The notes under the pieces were generated by a model. It did not search any database. It was not told where the DNA came from and worked only from the letters and a program-made list of their open reading frames with translations. The translations under genes were made by a program, and so were the position numbers. From the NCBI GenBank assembly GCA_036745245.1, contig DAIOGN010000121.1:1-9816 (forward strand): a DNA stretch of 9,816 nucleotides, in the 5' to 3' direction. The DNA is from DAIOGN01 sp036745245. GTDB lineage: Bacteria > Zixibacteria > MSB-5A5 > JAUVRN01. Numbering within the stretch: the stretch's first letter is position 1; each line of letters begins with the position of its first letter. Of this stretch, positions 6,340 through 9,816 are shown one piece after another.

Positions 6340-6894
6340 ATGGCGCGCAACGTTACGGAATCACTCGAGTACGAAGAGAAAGTTATCCACGTCAACCGTG
6401 TGGCCAAGGTGGTCAAGGGGGGCCGGAGGTTCAGTTTCACGGCCCTCGTGGCCGTAGGCGACCGTCAGGGTCAGGTGGGCGTGGGGCTGGGCAAGGCCCG
6501 CGAAGTGGCCGAGGCCATTCGCAAGGGAACCGAGGCGGCGAAGAAGGCGATCTTCCCGGTGCGCATCGTCGACGGCACGCTGCCGCACGATGTCGTGGGA
6601 CGCTTCGGTTCGGCGCGGGTGCTCCTGAAGCCGGCGTCCCCCGGAACCGGGGTGATCGCAGGCGGTGCCGTGCGTGCCGTGCTCGAATCGGCGGGCTTCC
6701 AGGACGTGCTCACGAAGAGCCTGGGGTCGCCCAATCCGCACAACGTGGTGAAGGCCACGCTCAACGGACTGGGCCAGTTGCGCACCCGCGACGACATCGC
6801 ACGCGTGCGCAGCCTCGACGACCAGGAGCCCACACATTCCATGGAAGAAGCTCAGGCACGAGCCGACCTTGCGGCGACGCAGCGGGGAGCCTGA
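6340..6894 (+). CDS. rpsE: Small-subunit ribosomal protein S5 (uS5)
   Basis: S5 sits on the solvent side of the 30S subunit by the mRNA entrance and helps with decoding accuracy; its N-terminal loop is where spectinomycin-resistance changes occur in E. coli. The 184-residue product (E. coli 167) has the S5 double-stranded-RNA-binding fold: VNRVAKVVKGGRRFSFTALVAVGD (18-41) and VGVGLGKAREVAEAI (46-60). The C-terminal domain follows with GSARVLLKPASPGTGVIAGGAVRAVLE (90-116) and GSPNPHNVVKATLNGL. About 15 extra C-terminal residues are Ala/Gln/Arg-rich. ATG 6340 follows GGAAGG. The stop TGA is two bases before the GTG of rpmD. Confidence 0.98.
   Translation: MARNVTESLEYEEKVIHVNRVAKVVKGGRRFSFTALVAVGDRQGQVGVGLGKAREVAEAIRKGTEAAKKAIFPVRIVDGTLPHDVVGRFGSARVLLKPASPGTGVIAGGAVRAVLESAGFQDVLTKSLGSPNPHNVVKATLNGLGQLRTRDDIARVRSLDDQEPTHSMEEAQARADLAATQRGA
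6884..6889 (+). promoter_or_regulatory. Shine-Dalgarno site of rpmD
   Basis: GGGGAG lies seven bases before GTG 6897, inside the last codons of rpsE. It supports the non-ATG start of rpmD. Confidence 0.7.
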
Positions 6895-6896
6895 TC

Positions 6897-7082
6897 GTGG
6901 CGGCCAAACTGAAAATCACGTACGTCAAAAGCGCGATCAAGTATCACCACTCCCAGCGCACGACTCTCGGACATCTCGGACTCCGGCGGCTGCACCAGTC
7001 CGTCGTGCTGCCCGACAATCCGCAGATCCGCGGCATGATTGACAAGGTGGTGCACCTGGTGCGCACCGAGAAGGCGGAGTAA
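6897..7082 (+). CDS. rpmD: Large-subunit ribosomal protein L30 (uL30)
   Basis: L30 is a small 23S rRNA-binding protein of the 50S subunit, absent from some bacterial lineages. The 61-residue product (E. coli 59) shows the full pattern: KLKITYVKSAIKY, then QRTTLGHLGLRRLHQSVVLPDNPQIRGMIDKVVHLV. The start is GTG, supported by the GGGGAG leader and by the family's N-terminus; no ATG lies in a suitable place. It sits between rpsE and rplO as in E. coli. The stop is TAA, three bases before the rplO ATG. Confidence 0.97.
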   Translation: MAAKLKITYVKSAIKYHHSQRTTLGHLGLRRLHQSVVLPDNPQIRGMIDKVVHLVRTEKAE

Positions 7083-7085
7083 GTC

Positions 7086-7532
7086 ATGGCCATCAAACTG
7101 GGCCAGTTGAAGTCCCCGCGTGGGAGCCACCGTAGTCGGAAGCGTCTCGGTCGCGGCCCCGGCTCGGGACTGGGCAAGACCTCAGGCAAAGGACACAAGG
7201 GCCACAAGGCCCGTTCGGGCTATCACCGCCGTCCGCACCGCGAAGGCGGTCAGATGCCCCTGTATCGCAAGCTGCCCAAGCGCGGCTTCACGAGTCTGTC
7301 CGACGACCGGTATGAGGCCATCAATGTGGGGGTCCTGGAGGGCCTGAAGGCCTCGGAGTTCACCCCCGACGTCATGAAGGCGAATCGGCTGGTGCGCTCG
7401 GACCGGCACCGCTACAAAGTGCTGGGCACGGGCGAACTGAAGCGCGCCTGCGTGGTGCATGCGCACGCCTTTTCCAAGACGGCGCGCACCAAGATCGAAG
7501 CGGCCGGCGGCCGCTGTGAGGTTCTCGCTTGA
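7086..7532 (+). CDS. rplO: Large-subunit ribosomal protein L15 (uL15)
   Basis: L15 is a late-assembly 50S protein with a long basic N-terminal extension that threads through 23S rRNA. The 148-residue product (E. coli 144) begins MAIKLGQLKSPRGSHRSRKRLGRG and has GSGLGKTSGKGHKGHKARSG (26-45), followed by REGGQMPLYRKLPKRGF (52-68). The C-terminal globular part ends with KTARTKIEAAGGRCEVL. ATG 7086 follows the rpmD stop by three bases, with AAGGCGGAG in the end of rpmD as leader. Its TGA stop overlaps the TTG start of secY, so translation of the channel protein is linked to that of L15. Confidence 0.98.
   Translation: MAIKLGQLKSPRGSHRSRKRLGRGPGSGLGKTSGKGHKGHKARSGYHRRPHREGGQMPLYRKLPKRGFTSLSDDRYEAINVGVLEGLKASEFTPDVMKANRLVRSDRHRYKVLGTGELKRACVVHAHAFSKTARTKIEAAGGRCEVLA
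7518..7521 (+). promoter_or_regulatory. Shine-Dalgarno site of secY
   Basis: GAGG at the end of rplO lies seven bases before TTG 7529. It is the main reason for choosing the TTG start; no in-frame ATG occurs near the expected N-terminus. Confidence 0.65.
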
Positions 7533-8842
7533 TCGAGAGTCTGCGCAACGTATTCAAGGTGAAAGAGCTGCGCGAACGCGTGCTCTTCACCCTCGGCATC
7601 CTGGTCATCTATCGCATCGGCGGTCACATCCCCACGCCCGGCGTGGACGGGGCGGCGCTCACCGAGTATTTCGAGCAGGCGCGCGGCACGCTGTTCGGCA
7701 TGTTCGACCTGTTCGTGGGCGGCGCCTTCACCAAGGCCACGGTCTTCGCCCTGGGCATCATGCCGTACATCTCGTCCTCGATCATCATTCAGCTGCTCGG
7801 GCCGGTGGTGCCGTATTTCCAGAGACTTCAGAAAGAAGGCGAAGAGGGCCGCCGCAAGATCACACAGTACACACGCTACGGCACCGTGCTGTTGGCCGCT
7901 TTGCAGGCCTACGCCACGGCGCTGTACCTCGAGTCGCTCACCGGGCTGGGCAACGTACCGGTAGTGGCCGAGCCGGGGATGGCCTTCCGGGGCCTCGTGA
8001 TGCTCACGCTCACCTGCGGTACGATTTTCGTCATGTGGCTGGGCGAAAAGATCACCGAGCGCGGCATCGGCAACGGTATTTCGCTCATTATTTATGTGGG
8101 CATCGTGGCCTCCTTTCCCAGCGCCATCATCCAGGAAGGGCAGATGGTGTTTCAGGGCCAGCGCAATGTGTTCACCGAGGTGTTCATCCTGGCGCTCATG
8201 GTGGCCATCATCATGTCCATCGTGCTGGTCACGCGGGCTCAGCGCAAGATCCCCGTGCAGTACCCGAAGCGCATCGTGGGCCGCCGCATGATGGGGGGCG
8301 CTCAAACCAACATTCCGCTGTCGGTGAACACCGCCGGCGTGATCCCCATCATCTTTGCGCAGTCCATCATGTTCTTCCCGGCCACGATCGCCCAGTTCTT
8401 CCCCAATGTCGACTGGATGCAGAACATCGCCGGCTGGTTCGACTACACGAGCTGGACGTACTCCGTGATCCTGGGGCTCATCATTGTCTTTTTTGCCTTT
8501 TTCTATACGGCCATCGTGTTCAACCCCACCGACATCGCAGACAATCTCAAGAAGAACGGCGGGTTCATTCCCGGCGTTCGTCCCGGCAAGCGCACGGCCG
8601 AGTACATCGACCGCGTGCTCACGCGCATCACGCTGCCCGGGGCCATATTCTTCGCGCTGATCGCGGTGTTGCCCTACTGGCTCATCAATCAGTTCGGGGT
8701 GCAGTTCTACTTCGGAGGCACGTCCATCCTCATCGTGGTGGGCGTCGCGCTCGACACTCTGCAGCAGGTGGAGTCGCATCTTCTCATGCGGCACTACGAC
8801 GGCTTCCTCAAGCGCGGACGGATCCGTGGACGGTCCATGTAA
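7529..8842 (+). CDS. secY: Protein translocase channel subunit SecY
   Basis: SecY forms the membrane pore through which SecA or ribosomes push proteins. The 437-residue product (E. coli 443) has ten likely membrane segments: about 17-38, 70-91, 116-136, 152-171, 182-202, 214-234, 266-290, 309-331, 366-386 and 396-414. Family signatures are GIMPYISSSIIIQLL (76-90) and WLGEKITERGIGNGISLI (170-187). Cytosolic loop C5 has IPGVRPGKRTAEYID, where Arg351 matches E. coli Arg357, important for SecA-driven transport. The plug region follows helix 1 around FDLFVGGAFTKA. The start is TTG, overlapping the rplO stop as TTGA, with GAGG seven bases upstream. The TAA stop shares its last A with the adk ATG. 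Confidence 0.98.
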   Translation: MIESLRNVFKVKELRERVLFTLGILVIYRIGGHIPTPGVDGAALTEYFEQARGTLFGMFDLFVGGAFTKATVFALGIMPYISSSIIIQLLGPVVPYFQRLQKEGEEGRRKITQYTRYGTVLLAALQAYATALYLESLTGLGNVPVVAEPGMAFRGLVMLTLTCGTIFVMWLGEKITERGIGNGISLIIYVGIVASFPSAIIQEGQMVFQGQRNVFTEVFILALMVAIIMSIVLVTRAQRKIPVQYPKRIVGRRMMGGAQTNIPLSVNTAGVIPIIFAQSIMFFPATIAQFFPNVDWMQNIAGWFDYTSWTYSVILGLIIVFFAFFYTAIVFNPTDIADNLKKNGGFIPGVRPGKRTAEYIDRVLTRITLPGAIFFALIAVLPYWLINQFGVQFYFGGTSILIVVGVALDTLQQVESHLLMRHYDGFLKRGRIRGRSM

Positions 8843-9414
8843 TGCGTCTGGTGATGCTGGGGCCCCCGGGGGCGGGCAAAGGAACACAGGCCAGTCGACT
8901 CGCCACAGACCTGGGGATTCCACATCTCTCGACGGGCGACATGCTGCGGGATGCAGTGCGGCGCGGCACGGAGCTGGGCCGGAAGGCACAGTCGATCATG
9001 GAAAAGGGCGAGCTGTTGCCGGATGACCTGGTGGTGGGCATCATGGCCGACGCGTTGAAGCGTGACGAGTGTGGCCGGGGGTTCCTTCTCGATGGATTTC
9101 CTCGCACCGAAGGACAGGCGACGGCCCTCGACGATTTACTGACGGCGAGTGGCCAGACGCTCGACCGCGTGGCACTCCTCGAGGTGGACGAGCGCGAACT
9201 CACGAGGAGGCTGTTGAGCCGGGCGGCCAAGGAAGGCCGGGCCGACGACACGCGCGAAGTGATCACCCGACGTCTGAAGGTGTATGAAGCGCAGACCCGG
9301 CCGGTGGTGGACTACTATAGAAGCCGGGGCGTGCTCGCCGAAGTCGATGGCATGGGCACCCCGGAAGAGGTGTATCGACGCCTGAAACAGGCCGCGACGC
9401 CGGAGATCGCGTGA
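8842..9414 (+). CDS. adk: Adenylate kinase, short form
   Basis: This enzyme interconverts ATP + AMP and two ADP in the cytosol. The 190-residue product has the P-loop GPPGAGKGT (7-15), the AMP-binding stretch STGDMLRDAVRRG (30-42) and the signature FLLDGFPRTEGQ (81-92). The LID region reads RRLLSRAAKEGRADDTREVI (about 122-141). It is the short type: it lacks the roughly 25-30-residue LID insertion of E. coli Adk (214 residues) and hence the four-Cys zinc site of some long forms. The conserved Arg133 and Asp135-Asp136 of the short LID are present. ATG 8842 overlaps the secY stop as TAATG; no strong leader is visible, so coupling is likely. A longer open frame upstream is only the shadow of secY. 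The stop TGA overlaps the GTG of map. Confidence 0.98.
   Translation: MRLVMLGPPGAGKGTQASRLATDLGIPHLSTGDMLRDAVRRGTELGRKAQSIMEKGELLPDDLVVGIMADALKRDECGRGFLLDGFPRTEGQATALDDLLTASGQTLDRVALLEVDERELTRRLLSRAAKEGRADDTREVITRRLKVYEAQTRPVVDYYRSRGVLAEVDGMGTPEEVYRRLKQAATPEIA
9402..9405 (+). promoter_or_regulatory. Shine-Dalgarno site of map
   Basis: GGAG inside the last adk codons lies five bases before GTG 9411 and supports that start. Confidence 0.6.
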
Positions 9415-9816
9415 TCCCCGTGCGCACGCCGCAGGAACTCGAAAAGATGCGCCGGGCCGGGGAACTGGTGGGTCGGGTGCTCGACCACATGGAGACCCTG
9501 GTGGTGCCGGGTGTGACCACCTCCGAGCTCGACACCGAGGCGCGGGAACTGATCGAGCGTGAGGGGGGCCGGCCGGCCTTCTTGGGCTACCGGGGCTATC
9601 CGGCCACGCTCTGCGTGTCGATCGACGATGAGGTGGTTCACGGCATTCCGGGCGGGCGCCGCCTGGCCGAGGGAATGATCGTATCTATTGACGTGGGCAC
9701 GGTGGTGGATGGTTATTACGGGGATGGCGCCCGCACGTTTCCCGTGGGCGCGATTTCGGAAGAGGCGAAGCGCCTCCTCTCCGCCACGCGCGAGGCCCTC
9801 GCGGCAGGAATCGACG
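9411..9816 (+). CDS. map: Methionine aminopeptidase type I, 5' part
   Basis: The enzyme removes the initiator Met from nascent proteins at the ribosome. The first 135 codons are present; the gene runs off the window end (the family is usually about 250-265 residues). Visible family stretches are IPVRTPQELEKMRRAGELVG (2-21), PGVTTSELD, GYRGYPATLCVSIDDEVVHGIPG (59-81), and GMIVSIDVGTVVDGYYGDGARTF (88-110). His77 and the metal ligands Asp94 and Asp105 match E. coli His79, Asp97 and Asp108; the remaining ligands lie beyond the window. There is no N-terminal zinc-finger extension. The GTG start overlaps the adk stop as GTGA with GGAG five bases upstream. In this gene order infA and rpmJ commonly follow. 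Confidence 0.97.
   Translation, partial: MIPVRTPQELEKMRRAGELVGRVLDHMETLVVPGVTTSELDTEARELIEREGGRPAFLGYRGYPATLCVSIDDEVVHGIPGGRRLAEGMIVSIDVGTVVDGYYGDGARTFPVGAISEEAKRLLSATREALAAGID

Noticed and set aside
8818..8836. Palindrome ACGGATCCGT with nearby GGAC/GTCC at the secY-adk junction, considered as a hairpin or operator
   Set aside because: There is no loop in the 10-bp core and only four extra pairs are possible. The bases encode the normal SecY C-terminus.
7412..8989. Long open frame of 525 codons on the minus strand opposite secY
   Set aside because: It lies fully opposite rplO, secY and adk, is rich in His, Asp, Arg and Glu as expected for an antisense reading of GC-rich codons, and resembles no family. 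The + strand genes are unambiguous.
7459..9414. A 651-codon + strand frame ending with adenylate kinase, as if Adk had a large N-terminal fusion
   Set aside because: The upstream part is secY read in the wrong frame. Adk homology begins exactly at ATG 8842 with MRLVMLGPPGAGKGT.

Overview
The window is a single, unbroken ribosomal-protein gene cluster. All genes lie on the + strand and follow the classical bacterial S10-spc order: rplW (3' end), rplB, rpsS, rplV, rpsC, rplP, rpmC, rpsQ, rplN, rplX, rplE, rpsN (zinc type), rpsH, rplF, rplR, rpsE, rpmD, rplO, secY, adk and map (5' part, cut by the window end). The DNA is G+C-rich (about 60-65% by eye). No mobile element, RNA gene, CRISPR array or accessory system is visible, and no stretch longer than about 35 bases lies between genes. 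One run of ten N (3272-3281) is an assembly gap that removes the end of rpmC.

The organism is a bacterium. The protein set is bacterial: short L24, L14 of 122 residues, SecY followed by adk and map. L2 carries the variant HPMGGGEG where E. coli has HPHGGGEG. From memory that Met variant is common in Bacteroidota and relatives, so together with the high G+C I would guess a high-GC member of the FCB/Gemmatimonadota neighbourhood. This is an inference and not proven here.

Layout: 2-3281 is the S10-operon part (L23, L2, S19, L22, S3, L16, L29) plus the gap. 3296-7532 is the spc-operon part (S17 through L15). 7529-9414 holds secY and the adenylate kinase gene, and 9411-9816 the start of methionine aminopeptidase. 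Genes are joined tightly. There are ATGA (rpsQ/rplN), TTGA (rplO/secY), TAATG (secY/adk) and GTGA (adk/map) overlaps, and several TAGGAG sites where the stop codon runs into the next Shine-Dalgarno sequence. Together the genes supply ribosomal proteins, the membrane channel that receives nascent chains, the enzyme that trims their initiator methionine, and a nucleotide-balancing kinase.

I found no new multi-gene system. The points worth a second look are fine-scale. They are an in-frame loss of about 7 residues from a conserved L2 loop, an altered tip of the L22 exit-tunnel hairpin, long low-complexity tails on L22 and S3 (the S3 tail built from a 36-bp tandem duplication), a heavy preference for TAG stops, often fused to Shine-Dalgarno sites, and a perfect 9-bp hairpin just ahead of a weakly led rplE start.
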